From Pirellulaceae bacterium (GTDB taxonomy: Bacteria > Planctomycetota > Planctomycetia > Pirellulales > Pirellulaceae): a stretch of DNA of 64,000 nucleotides. The stretch covers positions 28,925 through 92,924 of the forward strand of contig JAQWSU010000050.1 in NCBI GenBank assembly GCA_029243025.1, in the 5' to 3' direction. The notes under the pieces are model-generated. The model was given only the letters and a program-made list of their open reading frames with translations. It searched no databases and was not told the DNA's origin. Of the stretch, positions 9,909-19,015 are shown one piece after another; position 1 is the stretch's first letter; the number at the start of each line of letters is the position of its first letter. Made by a program: the position numbers and the translations under genes.

Positions 9909-10934
9909 CTAATTCGCGCGTCGGACCTCAATAGGACGCAGTCGGATGTTTCTGTATTTCACCGCTGTATGGTCACCCTGCAATAGAATCGGTCCGGGCA
10001 ACATGTCGTTTGCTTGCAAGCCTCCACCGGTGCAGCCTTCAATAGGTTGATTGTCGATCACCTTTGTTCCGTTCAGAATGACCGTTAGGTGTCGATCCAC
10101 GAGGGTCAGCAGATAGCGATTCCACTTACCGCCGGATCTGCCCGCATTGAGGGAGGGTTTGATGCGACCGAAGATCGCGCCCGGTCCTTGAATTCCTTGC
10201 ATGGGGCTGGCATGATCGACTACTTGAGCTTCGTACATTCCTCTTAAGTACACGCCGCTGTTTCCTCCGGTTGGAACGTTGTACTCGATCGCTAATTCAA
10301 AGTCCTCAAACTCTTGCTCAGTCCGCAGGTTTCCAAATTCGCCATAAGCGCCAAAATCGAGTTTCGGCGTTTCGTTGATCAGGCAACCATCCTCCACCCG
10401 CCAGCCGTTCTTCTTTTTTCGATTCGAGAGTTTCCAGCCAGTGAGGTCTTGACCGTTAAACAACTCAATCACCTCACCGTAGCTGACATCTGACAAGTCC
10501 GGTTTCGGAGGTGGAGGCGAAATGCGACTGCCCTCGATTTGAACCTGTTCATCTTTAACCACGGACTTGGAATCTGCCGTAGCTTGGAAAAATATCAGCT
10601 GCAATTTTCCATTCTTCAGAGTCGCTTGGAAAGGACGCGTGATTGACTTGGTCACCGATTCTCCGTACGGACGCCAGGTGATCTTCCGCGCAAATCTCAG
10701 CGATTCACCTTGGATTTGAATTGATCGAATCGGTCGAGCGCTGCCCACACTCCATAGCATCCAGCCCCGCAATTGGTCTCCATCTTTGCTCAATTTGAGC
10801 CAGGCGGGATTGCCGTCCGGGAGTTCAAATGCCCATGCCCCTAGAAAATTTGGCTCATGCGTCTCCGTTGCCAGTAGCGGCGAACTTACCGTGGTTAGCG
10901 TGGCCAAAACAAGGATCGTCGATGAAGAGGGCAT
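9909..10934 (-). CDS. Secreted DUF1080 (3-keto-disaccharide hydrolase) protein
   Basis: 341 residues from ATG 10934, with GGGAG upstream on the minus strand; an in-frame TTG at 10949 is weaker. A signal peptide (STILVLATLTTVSSPLLA) is followed by a 110-residue N-terminal module of unknown role, a proline-rich linker (SPPPPKPDL), then a DUF1080 domain (about 150-340). Its hallmarks are LFNGQDLTGWKL, FGNLRTEQEFEDFELAIEYNVP, GGNSGVYLRG, YEAQVVD and GPILLQGDHTAVKYRNIRLRP. Characterised members of this concanavalin-like fold hydrolyse 3-keto-glycosides, and the family is greatly expanded in planctomycetes. It converges with the PLC-like gene (42 bp). Confidence 0.9.
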   Translation of the reverse strand: MPSSSTILVLATLTTVSSPLLATETHEPNFLGAWAFELPDGNPAWLKLSKDGDQLRGWMLWSVGSARPIRSIQIQGESLRFARKITWRPYGESVTKSITRPFQATLKNGKLQLIFFQATADSKSVVKDEQVQIEGSRISPPPPKPDLSDVSYGEVIELFNGQDLTGWKLSNRKKKNGWRVEDGCLINETPKLDFGAYGEFGNLRTEQEFEDFELAIEYNVPTGGNSGVYLRGMYEAQVVDHASPMQGIQGPGAIFGRIKPSLNAGRSGGKWNRYLLTLVDRHLTVILNGTKVIDNQPIEGCTGGGLQANDMLPGPILLQGDHTAVKYRNIRLRPIEVRRAN

Positions 10935-11073
10935 AAGGGGGGCTCCCAAAGCAGATTGATGGGCGATTTAGGACATTTCACCGGTTGAATCCCGACCAGC
11001 CGGGGGGCAACGCCAGCCGATTTTTTCAGATCGACACGTTGGATCATACCAACTGTTGATCGCTATGAGATAA

Positions 11074-11112
11074 TCGAATGGAGTTGTCGAATGGAGTTGT
11101 CGAATGGAGTTG
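11074..11112. repeat. 13-nt tandem repeat, three perfect copies
   Basis: TCGAATGGAGTTG occurs three times head to tail (11074-11086, 11087-11099, 11100-11112). It is too short for a CRISPR and not in a gene. It may be a slippage product or a small cluster of protein-binding sites. Confidence 0.8.
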
Positions 11113-11461
11113 ATTGTGAACCGATTTTAAGTTTTGGAGACGAACAAGTTGGGGGGACGCATCCGGTTCACTGCGATTCCATTCTGAGAGATTTCGGCAA
11201 CGAACCCTGTCGACTTCGCATACCGAGAGTCGCGCCGTGCCTGACAAAGTGGGTGATTGTTTTGGGGGTGACTGAACGCGCCGGTAATATCTGTTCTGGA
11301 CGGCGAAGGGCATGTTCAAATGTTTTTACAGCGATCGAATCATATTTTACGTGAATTGTCTTGAAGGCGATGACTGAGGGTTTTAGAATGCTGCAACACC
11401 GTGCCGCGTGGGTACCGGTGATAACGCTCGCAGCATCAAAATCTAGGTAAAGCTAACGAAG

Positions 11462-11541
11462 GCACTCACTTTCAAACGGTCTCTCCCATCACCCGTAGGG
11501 TGATCGGTTGTTTGGCTTGTTCGAAGGTGAGTGCTTTTTTT
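11462..11541 (+). promoter_or_regulatory. Orphan nested stem-loop with T7 tract, leader of PEP-CTERM gene
   Basis: The outer stem pairs 11462-11472 with 11524-11534 (GCACTCACTTT/AAGGTGAGTGC, one G-U). An inner stem pairs CAAAC 11473-11477 with GTTTG 11510-11514. The apical hairpin is ATCACCC-GTA-GGGTGAT (11488-11504). A run of seven T (11535-11541) follows at once, as in an intrinsic terminator. No plus-strand gene lies upstream, and the LamG PEP-CTERM start is 51 nt downstream. It is therefore either an attenuator/riboswitch-like leader or the 3' end of a small RNA. It does not match riboswitch consensus sequences I know. Confidence 0.6.
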
Positions 11542-11592
11542 ATGGACTTATCTAGGCATTCATTCGACAACGACTCGTAAAGGTAAGCAAAG

Positions 11593-12456
11593 ATGAAAAC
11601 AACCTTGAAGATGTTATTTGCTTTAGGGCTCATGTGTGCGATTTCCAGCCAAGCGTTGGCAGGTGTGCATGATGGCCTGATTAACTATTGGAACTTTGAC
11701 GGCAATTTCGACGACACCGCTGGCTCGATCGCCGGCAACAACAGTACGAAGGCGGACAATGGCAGTCAACCAGCCGCAGCCGTCTCGTTAGCAAACTGGA
11801 CTGATATTAACCCCGATGCAGCCGCACTGGGTCAGTACGGCGTGTTCGATGGAACTGCCGAAGGATACATCGAAGTTCCTGACAGCGCGGACATTGTCCG
11901 TGCCGGTGGGGGCGTCTCGATTTCAGCTTGGTTACAAGTCAACAATTTCGATCAAGGTTGGCAAGCATTGCTCGCCCATGGTGAAGGTTCGGATTACCGA
12001 ATTGCTCGCCGTGGTGGTGGATCGAACATCATTTCCTACGCCGGTGGAACGGGTGACATTCCCACGAACGATTCGACCGGACCTGATATCAACGACGGAA
12101 ACTGGCATCATGTGGTCGCTATCAGTCCGATCTTCATGGATCAAGCTGCCTCGCAGTTATGGGTTGATGGTGTTCAAGTCGCAACCGGTGGCAACGCAGT
12201 GTTGGGGGACAACGGTTCTGGTCGCCTGATGATCGGTGGTAACCCGGACACATCGGGTGACGGATACCGAACTTGGGATGGTGCCATTGAAGATGTTGGA
12301 ATGTGGGATCGCCCACTGACGGGTTCTGAGATCGAATCGATCTTCACTTCGGGTCAGAATGGCATTCCGCTGGCGGCAATTCCAGAACCGAGTGCCGGTC
12401 TGTTGGTCATGTTGGCCGCGGGTGCACTTCCTTTCTTCCGTCGACGCCGTCGTTAA
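11593..12456 (+). CDS. LamG-domain PEP-CTERM exoprotein
   Basis: 287 residues from ATG 11593, with AAAGG upstream. Signal peptide MKTTLKMLFALGLMCAISSQALA. The body is a LamG/concanavalin-like jelly roll (about 25-260): GLINYWNFDGNFDD, YIEVPDSADIV, SISAWLQV, WHHVVAI, LWVDGVQVATGG, GAIEDVGMWDRPLTGSEIESIF. It ends in a PEP-CTERM tail (IPEPSAGLLVMLAAGALPFFRRRRR). It is probably sorted by an exosortase to the cell surface and binds carbohydrate or protein; no ligand can be named. A strong terminator follows, and the leader structure at 11462-11541 precedes it, so it forms a single-gene unit. Confidence 0.88.
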   Translation: MKTTLKMLFALGLMCAISSQALAGVHDGLINYWNFDGNFDDTAGSIAGNNSTKADNGSQPAAAVSLANWTDINPDAAALGQYGVFDGTAEGYIEVPDSADIVRAGGGVSISAWLQVNNFDQGWQALLAHGEGSDYRIARRGGGSNIISYAGGTGDIPTNDSTGPDINDGNWHHVVAISPIFMDQAASQLWVDGVQVATGGNAVLGDNGSGRLMIGGNPDTSGDGYRTWDGAIEDVGMWDRPLTGSEIESIFTSGQNGIPLAAIPEPSAGLLVMLAAGALPFFRRRRR

Positions 12457-12488
12457 TCGACTGCAGAGAACGAGCAAACAAGATTATT

Positions 12489-12521
12489 AAACGGCAGCCT
12501 TTTGGGGCTGCCGTTTTTTTT
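12489..12521 (+). terminator. Intrinsic terminator of the LamG PEP-CTERM gene
   Basis: Perfect 10-bp GC-rich stem AACGGCAGCC (12490-12499) / GGCTGCCGTT (12506-12515) with a 6-nt loop, running into eight T (12514-12521), 33 nt after the stop codon. Confidence 0.92.
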
Positions 12522-12696
12522 GGGGGGGGAAGGAATCATTGCCTCAATAATTTCAGGGAAGATTGGTGGTATCTGTCGCGAATGTACTCCCGGTCGGTAT
12601 TTCGAATTAAGCTAGACTGTAGGCTTCCCTTCCTTTTTTTCGTAAGACCTTTAGGTTGAACGGGCTGTTTACTGAGTTCATCCGTCGAGACCGCTG

Positions 12697-15600
12697 ATGG
12701 CCATTACCAGGTATTCCATCGATCGTCGATCTTTGCTACCGACACGAGGTTCGCTGACCTTTTGGATCGGTTTGCAATTCTTGGGGTTTGCCATTCTGGG
12801 CTGTAGTAACTCAGAACCCCGGCAATCTTCTCAACCGCCCACGGGGTTAGGATCGGTATCGGAGCAGCGCACGGATAAAGCTTTGAGTCCGGATGAAGAG
12901 CTGGGCCATCCAAGCTCCCAACTGGTGACGGCACCTGGCATGGAGCAACACAAATTCATAGCTCCCTTGGCCGACGCCTACTCTCGTATCGATCCGATAC
13001 GAGACGGTTGGGATAGCGAAGCCTTGGGAGCGAAAGCCGGGCAGCAACTCGTACGTTTCGGCCGGATGCTGCAAGCTGAAACGGCACCAGCTGAGCCCGA
13101 GCTCGAACGAATCATTTCTTCAACCTTTTCAGCGCAGAACTTGTTTCAGTCTCAGGGGATCGCTGTGTATGGCGACGAAACGTTGCGGATCAATCGAGTT
13201 GACGTGGGTCCACAGCCTTCTTCGTCAGCAGTAGGCGTTCGCCGATTCCAGGAATTGCGTGACTCTTTCCGTACTCGATTTAATCCTGTAGCAGCCAGCG
13301 AACTCAAATTCAAAGTGGTCCGTGTCAATCTTTCCGATGAAACGGCAAATACTGAGGTTTATTTCCATGCAGACGGAAACTCCGGAGAGGGTCTCACTGA
13401 GCTTTCAGCCGTCTGGACCGTCAGTTGGCAATCGATCCAGAACGAACTGAAAATCAATTCAGTCACCGTGGATCAACAAGAGAACGTGACTCATCCAAAC
13501 AGCCAGCAAACGCGTTTCGCGGATTGCACAGCTTCGGTTTTAGGGGAGAATGCTTCCTACCAGGAGCAGCTCTTGTACGGCACGGATCATTGGCGTAGTC
13601 GTTTCTCAAGGAGTCTAGGGCTTGATGTCGTTGCAAACCATGGACTTGCCATCGGCGATGTCAACGGCGACGGGTTGGACGATCTCTATTTATGCCAACA
13701 GGGAGGGTTACCTAATCGGCTGTACATTCAACAGGCTGACGGGCGATTGATCGATCGTTCGCTGAAGAGCGGGACCGACTGGTTGGATTTTTGTGCCAGC
13801 GCATTGTTGATTGATTTAGATAATGATGGCGACCGAGACCTGGTCGTCGGTGGAGAGTCTCGAATTATGCTGATGGAAAATGACGGTCGCGGTCATTTTT
13901 CGTTGCGCAAGGCGGTGCAAACACTCGCACAGACCTTCTCTTTAACCGCCGCTGACTTCGATCTGGACGGCGATCTTGATCTTTTTTGTTGTGGCTACAA
14001 TCCGCTGGGTGATCGAGCACAACGGGGTGCGATGGGGGAACCCGTCCCGTACCATGACGCTCAAAATGGCGGCAGGAACATGCTGCTGAAAAACAACTCG
14101 AACTGGGAATTCGCCAACGTCACAACCGAGGTCGGGCTGGATCAAAACAACAATCGATTTAGCTTCGCAGCCTCCTGGGAAGACTATGACAACGACGGCG
14201 ATAGCGATCTTTACGTTGCCAATGACTATGGTCGAAACAATCTCTATCAAAACAACCAGGGCACATTCCGAGATGTCGCTGGCGAACTGGGCGTCGAGGA
14301 CATGTCGGCAGGCATGTCCGTTAGCTGGGCAGATTTCAATCGTGACGGCTGGATGGATTTCTATGTGAGCAACATGTTTTCTGCTGCCGGCAATCGCATC
14401 ACTTTTCAACGTCAGTTCCGTTCAGCCGAAGCCAGCCACCTCAAGGAGCAGTATCAACGACACGCCCGAGGCAACTCACTCTTCCAAGCCGATGGCAAGG
14501 GTGGGTTTGCCGATGTAAGTGTCCCGGCCGGAGTTACCATGGGACGTTGGGCATGGGGAAGTCGTTTTATCGATTTCAATAATGATGGATGGCAGGATAT
14601 TCTGATTGCCAACGGTTTTATTACCACGGCCGACACCGGAGACTTGTGAAGCGTTTACTGGCGACAAGTTGTGTCGCAATCGCCTGCTGAATTGAGCCCC
14701 GCTTCGTCCTTCGTTCGTTATAAGCAGGGTTGGAGGGCATTGAACCGTCTCTTGCATGAGGACAAATCGTTTAGTGGGCATGAGAAGAATTGTGGCTTCC
14801 TGAATCTTGGAAACGGTCAGTTTGCTTCGGTCAGCTCGGTGAGTGGGCTGGACCTTGACGATGATAGCCGCGCGATTGCAATTTGTGATTGGGATTTTGA
14901 CGGTCGGTTAGATTTCTGGATGACAGCGCGGACAGCTCCTCGCTTGCGATTGATGCGCAATCGTGAGAAGCGATCGGGTGGTTTTGTCTCACTGAAACTG
15001 GAAGGGAATGGTAAAGATTCTAATCGAGATGCAGTTGGGGCTCGTGTCGAAGTCATCCTGCGAAACCATGAGCAGGATAAACGTTTGATTCGGACCGTCC
15101 ACGCGGGTGACGCCTTCTTGTCGCAATCGAGCCCTTGGCTTCATTTTGGCTTGGGAGCGGAGACCGAAATTGAGAAGGTCATCGTGCAATGGCCAACCCG
15201 ATCGGAAGCGAGTCGTGCGCAAACGGTTAGCGGTGTGCAATCCAACGGATTCTATTTGGTGCGGCAAGGTGAGCAGGTGGCAATTCCGTGGCAGCCACCT
15301 GCCTCCCGAATTCAGCTTGAGCCGAGTGCTCCGGTTTTCCCTGAACCGGAAAATTCGAAGCGAATTGTCTTGCCGGCCCGGTTGCCGTTGCCAGCCATCA
15401 AAACGTTATCGGGTTCAACGGAGCCGGTTTCTTGGAAGCAGCCTTTGTTGATTAATGTTTGGTCCGCTACTTGTCCTGTTTGTGTTGCGGAGCTGGAGGA
15501 ATGGTCCGGAAAAGCAAAGGAATTTCAAAATCACGGTTTGGAAGTTCTACTGCTTAATGCCGACGCTCACGACCAACAGGCAAAGGTTCAGCTCCTTATC

Positions 15601-16722
15601 GATCAGCTTGGGACAGCGTTTTCGTCGGCGACTGCCACCGCTGAAACCGTCCAAGCACTCGATTTTTTTCAACGTGCGATGTTGGATCGCTGGCAGCCTT
15701 TGCCTGTGCCGTGCAGCTTCTTACTAGATCGTTCCGGCCAGGTTGTGGTGATTTACAAAGGTGCGGTGCCAACCGAGCAATTGTGGGATGACCTGGCGTT
15801 GCTGGAGGCTAGTCCTGAGCAACTCCGCACGGCTGCTGTGCCATTCACGGGGCAGTGGTTGCGGTCTGTCCCTGCCGCGCAGCCGACTCTGGTCTCGACA
15901 CAAATGGTGGATCATGGAGCCGTGACGGATGCGATCGCTTATCTAGAGAAATTTTTAGAGGCAAATCCAGAAAGTGGACAGCTTGCACAGCTCCATTTTA
16001 TTCGTGGCATCCTACTGAAGTCACAACGGCGTTTTCCTGAGGCGTTGGAATCACTTCGATTAGCCGTTGAGGAAAACCCCGCTGATTTGCCGGCGCACAT
16101 TGAGTTGGCAACGATGTTTGAGCAAGCTCGTCGCCCCTCAGAGGCCCAAAAGGAATGGGTTGCTGCCTACAAAATCGATTCGGCGAATCGACAAGCCCAG
16201 CTTGGTTTGATCACCAACCTGCTGCTGCAAAAAAGGTTTCAGCCGGCTGCCGAGTTAGCGAAACGCGTGTTGTCAAAGCAACCCAGCGATGTCATGGTGC
16301 AATTTCGTTTGGCAACCGCTTATCGCAATCTGCGAAAATGGCCTGAGGCGATCGCAGCTTATCGTCGTACGATCGAACTTGAGCCAAACATGTTGCTGGC
16401 CGCCAATAATCTTGCCTGGATTCTCGCAACTCATCCAGACGATTCGCTTCGCGAAGGAGCCGAATCTCGCCGATTGGCAGAGCGAATTTGCCAACTGACT
16501 GAGTTTGAGGAGCCGGAGTTTTTGGATACGCTGTCCGTCGCTTATGCCGAAAACGGCGACTTTCAGCAAGCAGCTCGAATCGCTCGTAAGGCTGCTGCCA
16601 TCTTGGACCGACGCGGTGTTGCTTCGCCCGAACGGTTGCAGCCGTTGTTGGATCGCATCAACGGCTTTGATGACCAGAAACCGTATCGAGAGACTTCTGA
16701 CAGGTCCCCGCCAAATCCCTAA
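12697..16722 (+). CDS. Putative selenoprotein A: FG-GAP / ASPIC-UnbV / thioredoxin / TPR lipoprotein with in-frame UGA
   Basis: Read through the TGA at 14647-14649 this is one 1341-residue protein; without recoding it would be two adjacent genes in the same frame. An N-terminal lipobox (FAILGC36) predicts a lipoprotein. FG-GAP/VCBS repeats (about 310-645: DVNGDGLDDLYL, DLDNDGDRDLVV, DYDNDGDSDLYVAND) end in ANGFITTADTGDL. Then come Sec651 and SVYWRQVVSQ, Cys699 in SGHEKNCGFLN, and an ASPIC-UnbV domain (about 770-835). A thioredoxin-like domain has CPVC at 926-929, and TPR repeats cover about 1070-1320. Sequence conservation across the TGA in four paralogues and a SECIS-like hairpin support Sec insertion. 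The terminal stop is TAA. It probably works outside the inner membrane; its reaction is unknown. Confidence 0.85.
14647..14677 (+). promoter_or_regulatory. UGA (Sec651) plus SECIS-like hairpin of gene A
   Basis: TGA at 14647-14649; 12 nt later GCGAC (14661-14665) pairs with GTCGC (14673-14677) around the loop AAGTTGT. The stem can also be drawn as 6 bp with loop AGTTG. Loop spacing from the UGA is within a nucleotide or so of E. coli fdhF. The loop deviates from the AGGUC seen in the three paralogues (AAGUU), so this is the least canonical of the four. Confidence 0.7.
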
Positions 16723-16848
16723 TGTTCTTTGGAGCCCCACTTCAGTGGAGACTCGCCTCGAAGATTGTGGTGGCGAGAAAAAAACGGGCGGCGTCCAATG
16801 TTGAGGTCGGTAATTGCCGGAGTCACCGGTCTTTGATACATTTATCCC

Positions 16849-17913
16849 GTGACATTTCCAGCGAATATTGACGAAATTTGTCCGGATTGGATAAATGCTA
16901 CGCTCCGTTCGAGCGGTGTGCTGCGCGATAGTAAAGTAGTGTCTTTGCGGAAACAAGTGATTGGAGAGGAAGCGGGTTTTCTAAGTACAGTGGCCCGCGT
17001 GATGCTTGAGTACGATCACGTCGAGACCGGGGCACCCTCGACGGTGATCGTAAAGCTGCAACCTGCCGACGCACATTTTGTGGAGGCTGAACATGAATTG
17101 CACGCCTTCAAGCGGGAAATGCGATTTTATGACGAGGTCGCGCCAACCGCGCCAATTCGGTTGCCCCGGATTTACGGCTTGCCGGAAGATCCACCTCATG
17201 CTGCATTAATCATGGAGGATTTGAGCTTCGCCACGATGGGCGATCAAGTGATCGGTATCCATCATGATCAAGTGGTCAACGTCGCTTGTACCATTGGTCG
17301 ATTGCAGGCAAAGTATTGGGCGAATGAATCGCTTGCATCGCTCGACTGGATGCCCCGCAAGGATCACTTTGATGACGACTTTGTCAGTAAGTGGCCCGTT
17401 TTTGCTGATCGCTATCGGGATGTGCTTTCCGATGATGCGATTTCATTAGGCGAACGGGTTTGCAACGTCTTGCCCGAAATACGGCGTCAGATCTCCCTGC
17501 GACCGAAGACAATTGTTCATCAAGATCTGCGAGCAGATAACATCGCTTTCTCACAGGGAGAAAATGGAGAGGAGGCGATTATTTTTGACTGGCAGTTGGC
17601 CGTTCGAAGTATGGGAGCATTTGACATTGCGCGGCTACTCGGAGGGAGCGAGTCGATGAAGGAGCGTCGAGGCCATCAAACAGAAGTTGTCCGAGCTTGG
17701 CACGACGAATTACTGGAAGGCGGCGTTGTTGATTATTCGTGGGATGAAGCACTCCGTGATTTCAAGCTCGGTGCACTCACGGCCTTGGCTTTCCCTGTCC
17801 ACTTTTGTTCTGACAAACCGTCCGCTGGAAGTCGAGCAGATGTTTTGTTCACCCTGATTGCGGAACGGTTGTTTGCGTCTGCACTAGAGATTGATGCCAT
17901 CAGCGTGGTCTAA
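16849..17913 (+). CDS. APH/EcKL-like small-molecule kinase
   Basis: 354 residues from GTG 16849; no clear Shine-Dalgarno sequence, but it is the best start for the fold. Kinase-like fold: an N-lobe strand followed by VIVKLQPADAHF (ATP-binding Lys region) and an Ala/Gly hinge (ALIMEDL). The catalytic loop is IVHQDLRADNIAF (HxDxxxxN, Brenner motif) and IIFDWQLA replaces DFG, as in aminoglycoside phosphotransferase and ecdysteroid kinase-like (DUF1679/EcKL) families. It is cytoplasmic with no signal peptide. It probably phosphorylates a hydroxyl on a small molecule; the substrate is unknown. It lies 126 bp downstream of gene A on the same strand, but nothing shows a functional link. Confidence 0.82.
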   Translation: MTFPANIDEICPDWINATLRSSGVLRDSKVVSLRKQVIGEEAGFLSTVARVMLEYDHVETGAPSTVIVKLQPADAHFVEAEHELHAFKREMRFYDEVAPTAPIRLPRIYGLPEDPPHAALIMEDLSFATMGDQVIGIHHDQVVNVACTIGRLQAKYWANESLASLDWMPRKDHFDDDFVSKWPVFADRYRDVLSDDAISLGERVCNVLPEIRRQISLRPKTIVHQDLRADNIAFSQGENGEEAIIFDWQLAVRSMGAFDIARLLGGSESMKERRGHQTEVVRAWHDELLEGGVVDYSWDEALRDFKLGALTALAFPVHFCSDKPSAGSRADVLFTLIAERLFASALEIDAISVV

Positions 17914-18166
17914 TGCGTAGCCGATTCGGTTGATTGGTTGGCTAGACGGCTGATGAGACGGCGTCGCTTCACATCCCGATGCGAATTTCCGGGCGTCTAA
18001 TCAGCGCTAACCGGGTAGCACGAGCCCTCTGTATGCCGTTCTGAGTGGAAAGCTGATTGCCTTGATTTGCTGGCGCGGGGCGAGTTGTTTTGCTGAAGGT
18101 GATCCTGTTCAGGGGAATGATCGAACTTGCGATTCGCCTGTTAGCGTGGTGATTGGCTGTTGGTAA

Positions 18167-18985
18167 TTGAGAATTTTTCAGGACTTGGCTTTGATCACAG
18201 AACTTTCCCTAAATCTGAGCAAGTTGGGGGTTGGTGTGGCAGCCTTTGTGTTGATTGTCTTTGCAATCGGCATCCATTGCGTGCGTCGCACTGCGCGTTT
18301 CAGGTCGATGGGCATCTATGGCGCGGCGTGGGGGTTATTAATGCTGGCGCAGATATTTCGCAACGCATCACCTGTGCGATTTTATATTTGGTCGGGTTTA
18401 GCCGAGTGGTCGGGATTTTTGCTCGGGGCTGCGATTGTTGGTTGGCTTGCCAGGCGTCGACGTTTAGGCCTTGATCCTGAAGCTGGATTTCACAACCGTT
18501 GGTTTATGATTGCCCAGGCCATCGGGATGGGCGTTGTGGCTTCCTTGATCGGCTGGGTTGCAACCGATTTTGGTTTCGATGGTATGGGGGTTGGCTTCGC
18601 GTTGTTGGGTCTGTCGGGTCGTGCCTGTGCTTGTCCATCGGCTCTGATGTTGGTCGGCGCTTCGATCGTGATGGCTTGGCAGTCGACCGGATGTTGGCGA
18701 TCAGCTTGGCAATTTACAGCGATGGCTGCAGGGATTCTTTTCACGACGACTGTCGGCTGGTCAGGAATTCAGTCCAGTGCAGTTGATGTCGGGTTAGGAC
18801 GTCGTACTAGTCTAATGATTTCAACTGGGATGATGACGATGATGACTTGGATCGGCTTACCGAGAATTCTTCCGACCGGGAGTGATTGGATACGGCGTGG
18901 TCGGCAAGTGGCTCCGCTGTTTGCAGTGATGGCACTGTTATTGTTGGCTGCCATTCTGTTGCCGAAGATTTGGCTGTCGTTGTAG
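18167..18985 (+). CDS. Multi-pass membrane protein of unknown function
   Basis: 272 residues if the TTG at 18167 (right after a TAA) is used; the next ATG is residue 48 (MGIYGAAWGLL) and no Shine-Dalgarno sequence settles the start. I see about seven to eight hydrophobic segments: VGVAAFVLIVFAIGIHCV, IYGAAWGLLMLAQIF, WSGFLLGAAIVGWLA, AIGMGVVASLIGWVA, ALMLVGASIVMAW, FTAMAAGILFTTTVGW, LMISTGMMTMMTWIGL and LFAVMALLLLAAILLP. No family motif is recognised. It converges with the big FG-GAP lipoprotein gene, 30 bp between the stops. Confidence 0.6.
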   Translation: MRIFQDLALITELSLNLSKLGVGVAAFVLIVFAIGIHCVRRTARFRSMGIYGAAWGLLMLAQIFRNASPVRFYIWSGLAEWSGFLLGAAIVGWLARRRRLGLDPEAGFHNRWFMIAQAIGMGVVASLIGWVATDFGFDGMGVGFALLGLSGRACACPSALMLVGASIVMAWQSTGCWRSAWQFTAMAAGILFTTTVGWSGIQSSAVDVGLGRRTSLMISTGMMTMMTWIGLPRILPTGSDWIRRGRQVAPLFAVMALLLLAAILLPKIWLSL

Positions 18986-19015
18986 GCAGTGCGAACTCTT
19001 GGGTCTTGTCTGCTA

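Larger units (their letters stand above)
10935..11592. other. Intergenic region with short tandem repeat and structured leader
   Basis: 658 bp between the DUF1080 gene (minus) and the LamG PEP-CTERM gene (plus). It holds a triple 13-nt repeat (11074-11112) and the T-terminated structure at 11462-11541. Frames in this stretch (for example 11091-11354) have no coding features that I recognise. Confidence 0.5.

Noticed and set aside
11462..11541. Known riboswitch (for example c-di-GMP-I)
   Set aside because: The conserved core bases of the c-di-GMP-I class and other riboswitches I can recall are not present; only the generic structure and T-run can be claimed.
16849..17913. Aminoglycoside resistance gene
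   Set aside because: The fold and HxDxxxxN motif are shared by many small-molecule kinases; overall it is closer to EcKL/DUF1679-type kinases and nothing points to an antibiotic substrate.
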